A stretch of 64,000 nt of DNA from Isoetes taiwanensis (lineage: Eukaryota > Streptophyta > Lycopodiopsida > Isoetales > Isoetaceae), in the NCBI GenBank assembly GCA_021234155.1, contig JAJEKV010000098.1:1653771-1717770 (forward strand), written 5' to 3'. Under the pieces are notes generated by a model. The model had not been told where the DNA came from. It ran no database searches and worked only from the letters and a program-made list of their open reading frames with translations. Position 1 is the stretch's first letter; every line of letters starts with the position of its first letter. Made by a program: the position numbers and the translations under genes. Positions 13,674 to 24,570 of this stretch are shown piece after piece.

Positions 13674-15724
13674 TGATGTACATAATGTGCTCCGGAAGTA
13701 GTCCGGTTCTTCGGGTTCTTATAACAAAGTATTACAATATTTTGGGGAAATTACTCGATCCGACTTAGTCCATGTCATCTACAATTCGCCGGAAGTTGTG
13801 ATAACAATGTCTCATGGACTTCATCGGCAGGAGGAAATCTTTGTGCTTACCCCCCGGCCGTGTTTTACTTTCTTGAGTGGGATTGAACCCCAATCACGGT
13901 CTCGCAGTACCAAAACATTCTTAGTAGGAAGCGGTTTATACTTATTGTGGCAGCCGGGGATTAGTTCATAATATTGTCCTTCAATGACACTAGTGCCGGT
14001 GAGTATTCATTTCCATAGTCATCAATTGAATCTTCTTCCAATGCATGCTTTTCCCTTGGTGCACATGAGAACATAGTATGAAACACCTTCCACATTGTTC
14101 TTTTGCCGCAAAGACACAAATACATCTCGAAAACATCGATTGTCATCTAAAACGTGCCGTCCTACGCGATACAAAACATCCACATCATTTTCAGCAACAC
14201 AAGAGGCAATATGATCCATGGGCTCCAAAACTTTTAGAGACCATTCTCCACAATGTTTAATGTTCTCACAATTCCAACCAATTGAAGTTAATGCAAGCAT
14301 CACAAAAGCACGAGAGTGGAATGCATATAGCAACTTTGTTGGATCTGCTGGGTTTATAGTTGACACGTAATGTATCTAGCCGTGGAGTACCGTAAAGTCT
14401 TGCAATTGAATGCTTGCTGCCTGTTCACATCACATTTTTCCAACCTCCCAAACACCCTTTCACAATCCGATTCCTTGCTCTAAAACCGCCTGGCGCCGCC
14501 AGACTAATCAGCGGCATGCCATTTTGTTTACTCTGCCGCTCTCAAGCCACAACTTTGCTATACCGGCCTCGCCATCATGTGTGCCTTCCCATGGCGAGGA
14601 TCCAAAGAAATTCCATATCACTGAATTTTATTTTCAACATGGTATCTCACGATTCTATACCATGCGCGGCAGATTTGAATTGAGATGCACAACCATCCGA
14701 AACCCACACATAATGAAGGTTTATGTGTCCACCTCCATTATTCTTAAGGCACCCCAAATGTAATTTAAAACCATGTTGCACAAAATGAGTGTCATGCTTC
14801 AATCATCTGAAACATAGAAATGAGCATTTTTTTTTTTTTAAATACCTTCTATTTTCATCATTGAAATATGGACCAAAAATACTAATTTGATCTGTGGATT
14901 CCAATGCTCGGATTGCACTTACGCCCTCGGTTTCAATGTGTAGTTTTCGCAAAGTCAACAACGCAGAAACACACTATTATCAGGGAGTTTCTCAACACAT
15001 CTTTTAAACTGTTTTGCTCACCCGATTGTCAGGCCCAAGTTATGATCTGCCAAACTTAGCAAGTTGATTTTTCATGTTCTTTAACAAAGCAGATCTTTGT
15101 CATTACGATCAACTAATCTAAGCCTTTCGGATGTACCTTTTGGATGGCTCATTGACATATGCATATACTTGCCGTCCACACCGAATTCCATCTTCCTCGT
15201 TTGGACACGATGTCTAATTTCTTCACTCCACATTCATCACATTAGCCCTTTGATGCATTTTAGTTTTATGCCATTCATCCGTCACATATTTCACCAAACC
15301 CATTGACCTCCACAAGATACTAACATTATCAAGTCTTCTTGTTTTGCTTGACATACTCCATTGTTTTGTCGGGATACTGTACACCGGCAGTTGCAAGTGC
15401 AATTAACATGTAGGGATCTCCTCATATCATTGAAGGCCTTTCTGCACAGATCTGCTTGCTCATGTTTGACACAACAACATGTGTTTCTCTCCTTCAACTT
15501 CCTTTTTATACAATCAGGTTTTGATATCCGAACCGTCGAAGGCTTATTTTTGGTATCAGGATTTTGATATACAAAACTCATGATAAAACTCGGTTGCAAT
15601 AACAAAAGCATTAAAGACCATGTTAGCAAAATGATGTGAAACCAGATGCCAAAAGAGTATTGAACTATACTATTGTACAATTAATGTATGTTCTATGTAC
15701 ATAAAATGTCCATCCAACGGTTAA

Positions 15725-15850
15725 TCGATACATTCGCGTACATCTAATGTACATCTAATGTACATCGGTACATCTAATGTACGACCAACGGTTCCAGCAA
15801 CATCCAATGTACATCCAATGTACATCTAATTAATGTTCCAATATTAGTAC
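15725..15850. repeat. short array of TACATCTAATG / TACATCCAATG units
   Basis: About eight direct, degenerate 11-bp units of TACATCTAATG type occur between 15.73 and 15.85 kb, interrupted by a repeated ACGGTT-containing phrase. The TGTACAT core is shared with the palindrome at 13.65 kb, so the two may mark a common repeat family or the two sides of one decayed element. Confidence 0.75.
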
Positions 15851-16160
15851 TTCACATTAATGTTACAATATTAGTACAACTAATGTGTACATATGTCCGA
15901 TTTGTTTGGCTTCATGCGAAAAGTACACTAAAATGCAAAAATGATGTAATTTTGATATTCAAGTACATGTAAAATCTCATTTGCATGGACATGTAAGTGT
16001 TAATGGATGTACATCTAAAAAGTACCTAATAGCACATCCTTTAAGATTTACGCTACTATGTAAACAATGTATAAATGTAAACAATGTAAAATCTGATACA
16101 TTTCATGAAAACCATGTGTATTCATTAACGTGGGTCCTTTCGAACTAGAACTAGAATGTA

Positions 16161-16168
<8 letters not shown>

Positions 16169-16214
<46 letters not shown>
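16169..16214. repeat. (TA)n microsatellite
   Basis: An uninterrupted TA run of about 46 bases follows a short TG run. The ORF encoding repeated Tyr-Ile across it is an artefact of the repeat. Confidence 0.95.
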
Positions 16215-16216
<2 letters not shown>

Positions 16217-16237
16217 AGTGTTTGTAATATGAGGGAT

Positions 16238-17130
16238 TTGATAAAGCCCAAAGATTCTATGAAGATTCTCTAAAATTCTATCAAGATTCCCTTAGATTCT
16301 CAAAACTTTTAGGAAGATTCCCTAGATTCCCCAAAGATTCTCTTGAGATTCTTAGATTCTCCTAGATTTCCAAAGGTTTTCTTAGATTCTTAATGTTCTA
16401 CAAAGATTCCCCTAGATTCTTAAGATTCTATGGAGATTCCCTAGATTTTATTAAGATTCCCAAAAGATTCTCTAAAGATACCCCTAGATTCCAAAAAAAT
16501 ATTAAACATTCTTCTAGATTCTCCAAGATTCTATCAAGATTCTCCTAGATTCTCAGATATTTCATTAAGATTCCCATTGATTCTTTAAAGATTTTATGAA
16601 GATTCCTTTAGATTCTTATAGACTCCCAAAGATTCATTCGAGACTCCCTAAGATTCTCTAAAAGATTCCCCGAGATTCCAAAAAAGAATACCCAAGATTC
16701 CTCTAGATTCTCCAAGATTTGTATCAAGATTCTCCCAGATTCTCTAAGATTCCATTAAGATTCTTCTAGGTTCTTAAAGATTTTATCAAGATTCCCTTAG
16801 ATTCCCAAAGAAGCGCTTGAGATTCCTATAGATTCTCTTGAGATTCATCTAGTTCCCATAGATTCTATGAAGATTCCCTAGACTCCCCCAAGATTCCATC
16901 AAGTTTCCTCTCCAAAAGGTTCTTAAAGATTTTATCAGGATTCTATTAGATTCTTTTACATTCTCAAAGATGCTCTCTTGAGATTCCCATAGATTCTCTG
17001 AGATTCCCATAGATTCTCTAAGATTCCCATGATATTCCCTCGATTCCCTAAGATCCTATAAAAGATTCTCCTAGATTCCCTCAACTTACCATAGATTCCT
17101 TGAAACTCAGCGTTCCAAAAGATTCTTAAT
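16238..17130. repeat. degenerate AGATTC minisatellite, about 0.9 kb
   Basis: Around 50 or more copies of AGATTC / AGATTCC / AGATTCTC recur every ~15-25 bases, with linkers such as CCTAGATTCT, TATCAAGATTCCC and CCCAAAGATTCT. Spacing varies, so this is a degenerate minisatellite, not a satellite of fixed period. The minus-strand ORF with repeating Ile-Leu-Gly-Asn text at its right end is a by-product. Confidence 0.85.
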
Positions 17131-17720
17131 GTTCGATCATGTTGGCTCCAACTGCGACAAAATAGTGTCAAAGGACCACTCATTGGAAAGCTCTCGTAAA
17201 TGAGAGGAATCTAGTGGCATGGGCCCCATCTTCATCCAGACCCCTCTACCACAAGCTACGTTTGCTTTTAAAGGCTATTAAATTTAAAAGGAAGCTTCCT
17301 AGAATGTGCAATAATAAATGCTTTGCCACCTCATTACATTTTTTTATTAATGAGGATGCCACCTCACCTCCTTTAAAAAAAAAAAACTAATTTAATATTA
17401 AAAGTTAATGGCTAGGATTGATGCTCACCTTTTGATCCTAACGGTTAAAATTTGCCACACCAAATTCACTTTTTGGCACCTTCTTGCACCTTCCTTATAT
17501 AGAAATCAAGGGCTGGGATTTCGCCTTCCCTTTTGATCCAACGGTTCGCGAGATGGGGTGCATGCCCCATGCATCAGACATCATGCATGCCCCATCAAAA
17601 TCCAGGGCTTAAGCTTCACGCCCACCTCACCAACTTTTTTTATCCAAGGGCCAAGATCAAAACTTTTATATCCGATATGCCATTTTGTAACTACCCCCAT
17701 GAGTTTCTATATACATATTA

Positions 17721-17775
<55 letters not shown>

Positions 17776-17777
17776 AT
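17131..17777. other. unassigned flank ending in an (AT)n run
   Basis: AT-rich sequence contains repeated phrases of the GATCCAACGGTT type and no supported gene. It ends in an (AT)n microsatellite (about 17722-17772) that abuts the left boundary of the Penelope-like element, so this is probably that element's insertion-site flank. Confidence 0.5.
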
Positions 17778-20541
17778 ACCACGTGTCTTCTCTTGTCATG
17801 TATTCTCTTTTATTACTATGTCTAATTACAGCAAGGTAAACACCCTAATATAGATATGGTTCATTTTCCTTGTTGCCCGAATTAAGGATGGGGCTATGTA
17901 GGTTTGGGAATACTACCATTCGAAATCGGCCCACATAAAATAGCAGATCTAGTTACTAAAATAGCCACAAGATCTTAACCATAGTCAAATTTTACCTTGA
18001 AAAACATTAGATCTGTTGTATACTGTATTTGATCCATTAAGTGCTTATTTGGGAAGGTACTATCATTTTCTATTCTATAAATTTAAACTATGTGTCTAAT
18101 TGTCATCAATAGGGATACTTACAATAGTGTAAACACCCTAATATAGAGTTGGTTCACCTTCCTTTTTGCCTTAGAAACTTACTGGCTGGGAATACTAACT
18201 TGGAAGATGCAAATTATCGTATATCATTAACTAGTGATAGCACATAATGTAGTTATCTCTTGTATGACTATTATATTGTTAGTGGGTCAAACATCTCAAG
18301 AGTATAGTAAATAAGTGCCCTTTGGTTGATCTATTGTGAATACATGGACATATATCTTAATAAATAAAATTGGCTTTAGGTAATAATTGTATGAAATGGG
18401 ATAAAACTTGAGGTCTAATGTTACCTATGGTATCAGGTAAGCTAAACATAAGGTGGTTTGAACCATAGATACGATTTAATATTGAGTTTGTTTCTTAAAA
18501 GTGATACCATAGTGAAATCTGACATATGGTATAGTTGTATAGGGAATATTTCGTGCAAATGTAGGTAATTACAGGTAAAATTAGGTCTAAACCCTAAATA
18601 TCGTCGATTGTAGGTACTACTACCACGATGGTCATTGCGGCTAGTGCAAATCCCACGGCCAAGGCAAACATTTGGAATCTTACGACATATAGTTGTATAA
18701 TCCACATTACGGTTATGATTGTGAATCAAGGGTTACATTATTTGCATGCAAATCAATGGATAAGAGGCAATGTAATATTATAAGGCCAATGGTTTGGGTT
18801 AAGACTCGAGATCAGCTAAGCATCATGTTTTAAGATTATATATTTACTTAATACTTACGATAATCATGGTTAACATTTGTATAAATATAATAGTTCCGTG
18901 GCTTGTATCTCTTAGTGTTTGCAAATATGGCGGCGGGGAAGGTTCAGGAACAAGGGACATACGAGGAAACAAGCTCATTGAGCTACTCGGAAGTCCGGAA
19001 TCGAAGCATCCTAACCCTCACCCCACCAAAGCTCAAGCGCTTGAGCTTTGTAGAATACATAGGATTGATCCCAATAAAAAGTCTTTGGTACCAGCATTAC
19101 AAGGTTTATCCTCGCTCTTAATTGTGCAAATGCCCTCAAAGCAAGGGAAAATGGGGGACAAAAAATGTTGAAAATGTTGAAGTTGTTGGGACTCCATTAA
19201 TGAAGACTTGAAGTTTTCGATGACGACCCTCTGACTTAATGGGGTTGATTTATAAGCCCTTGTGTTTATTGATTTTGAAGAACTAGCATCAATTTATGGC
19301 ATCAATATTGTAAGTAGTCTAGAATCTTAACCGGTTTAGGATTTCAAGGTCTTGCTCTATTTGATCTAATTTGCAAAGTCATAAATAACCATATATGATT
19401 TTCTCTGTTTGCATTAGGACATATAATAGATTTCAGCTATGTAGATCTGTATATACTGGTTCTGTTGTAATATTAAAGTTGGTAAGCATGGAATTAAGGA
19501 TGGAATATATTCTATGTAGGTTATTAATACTAGGGGCATAGCTAATAAGATCAACATGGTTGTGATTTGTTTTATCAAAGTTGTGGACATGGTGCGTACC
19601 ATTGGATTTAAGCGTGATTTATTAGAGATGAAATAGCATATTTTCTTGGTTATTAGTAAATTTTTAGCAGTTCTAGTCACTTAAATAACCACATAGATCT
19701 TAACCATAGTCAAATTTTACCTTGAAAAACATTAGATCACGTTGTATTTGCATTGGATCCATTTAGTGCCTATCGGTAGGTACCATCATTTTTTACGTAA
19801 ATTTAAACTATGTTCCTAATATGTCTGTCATTTCATATATCTTGGCAAAGATTAGCATTCTGATGTAGTCTTGTGCTAAAATCACGGTTGTGTAAGGTAT
19901 TTGATCATGTTGATCCCTTGGAAATCTGAAATAATTTTCTGTATTGGTTATTTATGGGTAAAGGGCTGAAAATGCCAAGTGTGTTTATTGCTTACCTGCT
20001 AGTCAATTTCAGAATTACCCAGTAGGCTAATCTCTGATTTGTTTGACTGCAGGTAACCAAACACACTTCTCCCATGCATTTGCATTTGAGTGTGGTTGAG
20101 ACTTGTCTTGAAGACTGAAGATCTTTTAATTTTGACATTATATTGTAACTTGTTGTATTTGCCAAAGAAACAAAAGGTAAATCTCTTTACTATTTAAGGT
20201 CATTCTGTCTTGCAACGATTGGGAGCATTATGGACCACTACTTTTGTAAGGTTGTATGATTTCTTATGAATAACTTTTCATGGATCTTTTTATATCCCTG
20301 ATTTATCGATGTACTTGCTCATTTAATTTTTCCTTCTTTTTGGTTTTAATCAAGTTTAAAGCATTATTCTACTATCTTTTTTTCATTAGCTTTCATTAGC
20401 TTTAATTTTTTCTAGAACTGGTCAATGAAATTCGAGGTCTCTTTAAGCCTCCCCGTTAGGGGTCAGATAAGTCCATTAATCTTTTAAGGTTAATTGGATG
20501 TCTTTTCTAATTAGAGGATTAGTTTAGGCTAGGCTATATAT
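17778..20541 (+). repeat. left direct repeat (pseudo-LTR) of the PLE
   Basis: Homologous to 24568-27325 throughout (coordinate offset 6,790 at the start, 6,784 at the end). The outer thirds (17778-18440 and 19258-20541) are almost identical to the right copy, while 18440-19260 is noticeably divergent. Differences there are concentrated at CAG/CTG trinucleotides. It contains the degraded copy of exon 1 and most of intron 1. Homology starts at ACCACGTGTCTTCTC just after an (AT)n run and stops at GGCTAGGCTATATAT. It lacks the TG...CA ends of LTR retrotransposons. Confidence 0.9.
18927..19243 (+). pseudogene. left-repeat copy of PLE exon 1, frameshifted
   Basis: This segment aligns with the intact exon 1 at 25703-26026 in the right repeat but is 7 bases shorter and has several indels, so the frame is broken (overlapping short frames at 18866-19171 and 18903-19121 are pieces of it). 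It starts at an ATG (18927) and ends at a donor-like GG|GTTGAT at 19243/19244. A transcript starting in the left repeat would use this copy as its first exon, so the breaks would silence this unit if real. Many changes sit at CAG/CTG sites and may be sequencing errors. Confidence 0.65.
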
Positions 20542-20659
20542 TACACCACTTCTGGTCACCAGTATAACTGGTGTGGGCTTAAGGAGACTCTCGAATTAAG
20601 TAATTTAAATGTATACATAAATGTTATGTCTTTTACTAACTGTTGTACCTTATTTTTAG

Positions 20660-22148
20660 GAAGGGAATTCTCTCCCAAGCAATCAACATACAAGCTTTCA
20701 AAATCAGCTGGGTAATCGTCCAGGATGGTATCCAGAACTCAAACAGTTTGGTTATGAAGCTGCTGGCATTGTGGCCCCGAATAAAGCTGTGCAAACAATC
20801 TTGGGATGCATTGTTCAAAAAAGCCTGCATGGGGTATTTATCTTCAATGAAAGTGCGCTGATTGATGGTGATATTTCTGTCATACTGTTTATGGGATTTG
20901 ATAATATGTTGGAAATGGTTAGTAGCTTCAAGTTTGCAGATTTTGAGCAGTGTAAAAGAATCATTGAGGAAGCATATATAAAGTTACCTGCTGAACATAT
21001 TGCTGCTGATAGCAAAGACCTCACTGATCTGCTTGCCTTTATTAAAGGTCTCACTAACCTTGAAAGCAGGAACTCCTTAAAAATCTCCTTTCCTCCCAAT
21101 GATAAAGCTGTAAGCAAGGCCAAGAAGGATGATCCTAAAACTGATACCTTGAATAACTGTCTCTTTGACATTGATATGATTCCTGAAGATAACTTGGTGA
21201 ATGAGGCAGATGCTGAACCAGTTACTGATGTGGAAACTTTGGAAGAGAAAACAAGAAAGGAGCTACTGAGGTATAATATTAAAGAACTCAATCTCTTTAA
21301 TTGTGGAGCCTTTCCTATTATGTCCAGCAGGAATGTAGAAATCCATGGAGAACAGTTTAAGCAAACTTTATGGAATAGCAGAAATTTAGGTGTTCTTGCT
21401 CCTATTAGCAAGAATTCATTGATCAAAATGGCACGCCTTGAAGCTAACGAAGTCTCTAAGGCTGAGATTGATGCTCTCAACTTTGTCAAACATATTAGAA
21501 GGATTGATTATGATTTCCCCTTTGACTTGGATTTTCTGGGCAGAACTTGTGATATTGGCACAGGTTACTTCATAGGGCAAAAGGGGCATATGGCCAAAAC
21601 TGATGAGAGAAGAATTGACTTCTACTTAAAGAGGATATGGAGAACATATTGCCCTTTTGTTAAGTGCAATTGTGACAAATTGACTGATAGGAAATGTCCT
21701 GATAATATTACATGGGTGGATCAGCTTTTTTGGCATATGTTGAACAATCTGGAGGTTATTTGGCCTGATAAATCTGTGGCATATAGATTTGCTGAATTTT
21801 GTGCATTTCTGTCCTCTGATAGAATCAGAACAGTGGTACTGGATTATATTGGTTACCTTGCTGTCAGGAAAGTCATGTTTGACATGACTCACAAGTATGC
21901 TGAAAATGCCAACTGTAACTTCAAGAAAGAGTTCGGAAATTACAGAATAATTGATATCATTGAGAAGACAATCAAGCCTATCTCGTTTCTCTATGACCAC
22001 CAGCATGATAACAGCAGTTATGGTTATGCTCCAACAAGTAAGAAGAGAAATCAGCCCAGCACTGCATCTGCTGTTGGGATCCTACGTCCACCTAAATTGA
22101 CTGCTAGAAGTGGTAATAATTCTGTGATCCGTCCAGTACAAAAACAAG
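20660..22148 (+). CDS. PLE exon 2: N-terminal region of unknown fold
   Basis: The frame is open from directly after a splice-acceptor-like TATTTTTAG (ends 20659) to a donor-like CAAG|GTATCT at 22148/22149: 496 codons plus one base. The longest frame called with an alternative start is 20771-22195, but no ATG is needed if it is an internal exon, and joining exon 1 (phase 0) keeps frame. The protein is mixed and charged. Its middle has an acidic stretch (about 21160-21260), and its C-terminal third is Cys/Trp-containing (a CPFVKCNCD segment near 21650-21675, then a well-conserved-looking WP..V..FAEF region). I do not recognise a domain; no GIY-YIG endonuclease motif is visible. It precedes the RT exon on the same strand and is presumably the N-terminal half of the same polyprotein. 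Confidence 0.75.
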
Positions 22149-22234
22149 GTATCTATATATTTGTCGTTCTGATTGTGATTTTTTGCTTGATCTGACTGAT
22201 AATGCATCTGCATATCTCAAAACTTTGGCCACAG
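22149..22234 (+). other. predicted 86-nt intron between PLE exons 2 and 3
   Basis: The two large frames are in different phases (20771-22195 and 22183-24420) and overlap only trivially. A donor AAG|GTATCT at 22149 and an acceptor TTGGCCACAG|TG at 22234 remove 86 nt, and the split Val codon (G + TG) brings exon 2 precisely into the RT frame. The interval is AT-rich and has CTGAC/CTGAT branch-point-like motifs about 40-45 nt before the acceptor, as expected of a short plant intron. Introns within Penelope-like elements are known in animals. An alternative is a translational frameshift or two separate proteins. Confidence 0.6.
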
Positions 22235-24420
22235 TGCCTTACTTATATTGGGATTTATCCCATCTTACTATTTATTCTTTATCTGATTGGCAATACTTTT
22301 TTCTGAAACAGCATAAAAAAAGGGTTATCATCACCAGGCCTGATGGAAGACTTCAACTGAAAGTTTTCAAGGAAAAACAAGTAAAAAAGTTTGTCCATTT
22401 TACTTACTTCTCTAAGATAGTGGATAAAATATCTTTTAGCAGTACATTCAAAAGCGTACTTTGTCGATACTTTGGTAATACAGGTTATGATATATGGGAA
22501 AACACTGTTTTTGGTTGGAGGTATCCACCCAATTTAAAAACTATGCTTTATAAGCCCAGGGCTAATTTTGCTGAGGCAAATTTTGTCAAATGTCCCTGCT
22601 CTAATCCAAGTTTACAGAAATACATTGACCAAAGTATTGGGCATATTAGGACCACTGATTTAAGTTTAATTCATAGTAAGGCTCTAAAAAATTGGGTTTC
22701 TCTTGGTCTTAATTATATTCCAGATCGACCATTCAATCTTGCTGAATTTAAGGATGAAATGGAAATTACTATACAGCAGTTCTTTAATGTGCATAGATTT
22801 TCCTTATTGGATGAGGATAAAGGGAGAATTGAGGAATGTATGATGGTCCTAAGAAAAGAAACAAAATGGCAGGCTAAAGCTTATATTGAGAAAAATATTG
22901 ACTCTAAGAAAAAATTCCAAGTTACAGATGCAAAAGTTACACGGAATATTGAGTGGTTGATTGAGAATTTTTACATTTCAGGAATAGATAAAGCAGCTAA
23001 TAATCCTTCTTTCATATGCCCTTGTCATATTAGAGATGAGGCTACCAAAAGACTTAATGATGGAGATTTTATGGCATGCAATATGGACAGTGATCAGCTT
23101 GTCAGACAAATTGAACTAGACCTGATAAACATCATAGGGGACAATGCTTTAAGTAGCAAGGAACTGCCCTATCTTTTAGGGATTTTCAAAGCGCATAAAT
23201 TAGAATATAGATGGATATCCAATGCGCATGATACAATCTTTTCAGTAGCTGCATCTATAGTCGCAGCAGGATTAAATCACTTGCAAGAGATATGGCCTCT
23301 TATTTGTTTTGAAAAATGCAAAGCTGCAAATATGTTTATGAGGAACAGGATTAAAGCATCATGGTTTGTTACCTCAGTTTATGAGGTGGTATGTAACCTA
23401 CCTACTAGAATCAATGATGTTTTCGTAGCGGACATAACTAAATGTTATGAAAACATCCCGCTTGAAGGGGATGAAGGTATTTGTCATGTTATGGAACAAG
23501 TTATTAAACTGACCTGGAATTTCAAAAGAAAAGAAAACAAGAAATATGAAATGTGGTATCGAATCAAGGATAACCTTGCAATTAGTATGGAATGGAAGAA
23601 AAAGGCACCAGAAAGTGATTCATGGAAAATGCTTGATATGGAACTTTTTATCAAAATGAATAATTGGCTTCTGAGCAATTGTTATTTGAAGATGTATAAT
23701 GGAATATGGAAGCAGATTCGTGGTATCCCAATGGGTTTTGCCTCAAGTCCAGGATGGTGTAATATCTACTTGGGATGGTTTGAGTTGAAATTTATTACAA
23801 ACCTAATTGGCTTAGGCAAATTGCAAGAGGCTGCAGCTTTCAGTGATACATATAGGTACATGGATGATATTCTGGGAATTAATAATCCATACATCAGGAA
23901 ATGTTTGGGATTACTGCAGAATGGCAATATGGATACCAATACAGTAAGTATATACAATCTGAAGCAGCTTGGCATCAAGGATGACACTGAGTATTGCACA
24001 AAAAATAAGGAACAAGGCCTTGGAGCCAATTTTTTGAATATGAGCATCAAAATAGATGCTCCACATCTGGGCTTTTATTCTACATGTAGATATGACAAAA
24101 GAACTAAGTTACCATTTGTAGCTTCAGGATTTATACACGCTAGCAGCTGTCGTCCATATTTAATGGCATGCAATATTATAATATCTCAGGTTCAGCCATA
24201 CCTATATGTTCATTCTAATCCAGTTGCAGCTGCATTGGATATTCTGGATCTCATTAACATATTCATATCCAAGGGTTTTAAAAGCAAGGATATTTGGCAT
24301 AAAGTACTCAAAGTACTACATGAAGAAACATTTCCTGGGCTCAAATACGACATCAGCATTGTCATCTTTGAACTTAAAAAGCAAAGGTATGCTCTTTCAT
24401 TATTACTGTTTTCTGACTAA
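22235..24420 (+). CDS. PLE exon 3: reverse transcriptase
   Basis: 727 residues plus stop; the frame is open from 22120, the splice model starts it at 22235, and the TTG at 22183 is not a required start. Order of motifs: a Cys-x-Cys segment (KCPCSNPS, near 22590) followed by GHIRTTDL (22639 onward) and a GLNYIP box; an IDKAANN box (22981 onward) equivalent to the PLE ADKASNN; LPYLLGIFKAHK (23164 onward); box A Asp in ADITKCYENIP (GAC at 23431); GIPMGFASSP (about 23722); the catalytic YMDD at 23857-23868 followed by NNPYI; LGIKDDTE; and a late YDKR box in the thumb. It copies RNA to DNA for retrotransposition. The frame ends ~95 residues after the thumb, so there is no C-terminal GIY-YIG endonuclease. 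All three catalytic aspartates are present. Confidence 0.88.
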
Positions 24421-24434
24421 TATCTTAGTTGGCA

Positions 24435-24464
24435 GAGGGTCCCTTTGTAACAAAAGGGACCCTC
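24435..24464 (+). terminator. perfect 12-bp hairpin just after the RT stop codon
   Basis: The stem arms GAGGGTCCCTTT (24435-24446) and AAAGGGACCCTC (24453-24464) are perfect complements with a 6-base loop, 14 bases downstream of the TAA. The following CAGCCCTTTTTG is T-rich. It may be a 3'-UTR structure used for RT template recognition or 3'-end formation; a hammerhead ribozyme core (CTGATGA plus GAAA), known in many PLEs, was not found here. Role inferred only from position. Confidence 0.6.
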
Positions 24465-24515
24465 CAGCCCTTTTTGTTTACATAGGGACTTAATCTGCCT
24501 TCCGGTAGGAGGAAG

Positions 24516-24517
<2 letters not shown>

Positions 24518-24567
<50 letters not shown>
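24518..24567. repeat. (AT)n run at the interior/right-repeat junction of the PLE
   Basis: A 50-base AT run separates the 3' UTR (ending GGAGGAAGGA) from the second repeat, which begins ACCACGTGTC. The same (AT)n precedes the left repeat, so each unit begins just after an (AT)n. This pattern fits insertion into, or generation of, AT microsatellites. Confidence 0.92.

Positions 24568-24570
<3 letters not shown>

Larger units (their letters stand above)
12801..16160. other. unassigned AT-rich stretch with TGTACAT-type repeats
   Basis: There is no supported gene. A 162-codon minus-strand frame at 12923-13411 has no recognisable domain, and its plus strand contains exon-like text around 13.0-13.35 kb, so coding status is unresolved. 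Small ORFs at 14.0-14.8 and 15.3-15.7 kb are likewise unrecognised. The clear structures are the palindrome near 13.65 kb and the array near 15.77 kb, listed separately. Confidence 0.35.

Noticed and set aside
16048-16251. ORF with a long Tyr-Ile repeat
   Set aside because: Produced by the (TA)n microsatellite; the same applies to the frame at 17558-17839.
20815-22006. Long minus-strand frames (224 and 126 codons) opposite PLE exon 2
   Set aside because: They are antisense shadows of a clean coding exon and have no recognisable domain.
24388-24428. A further intron at the 3' end of the RT frame (GTATGC...TCTTAG)
   Set aside because: Only ~41 nt, below the usual plant minimum, and it would only swap a few C-terminal residues before a stop.
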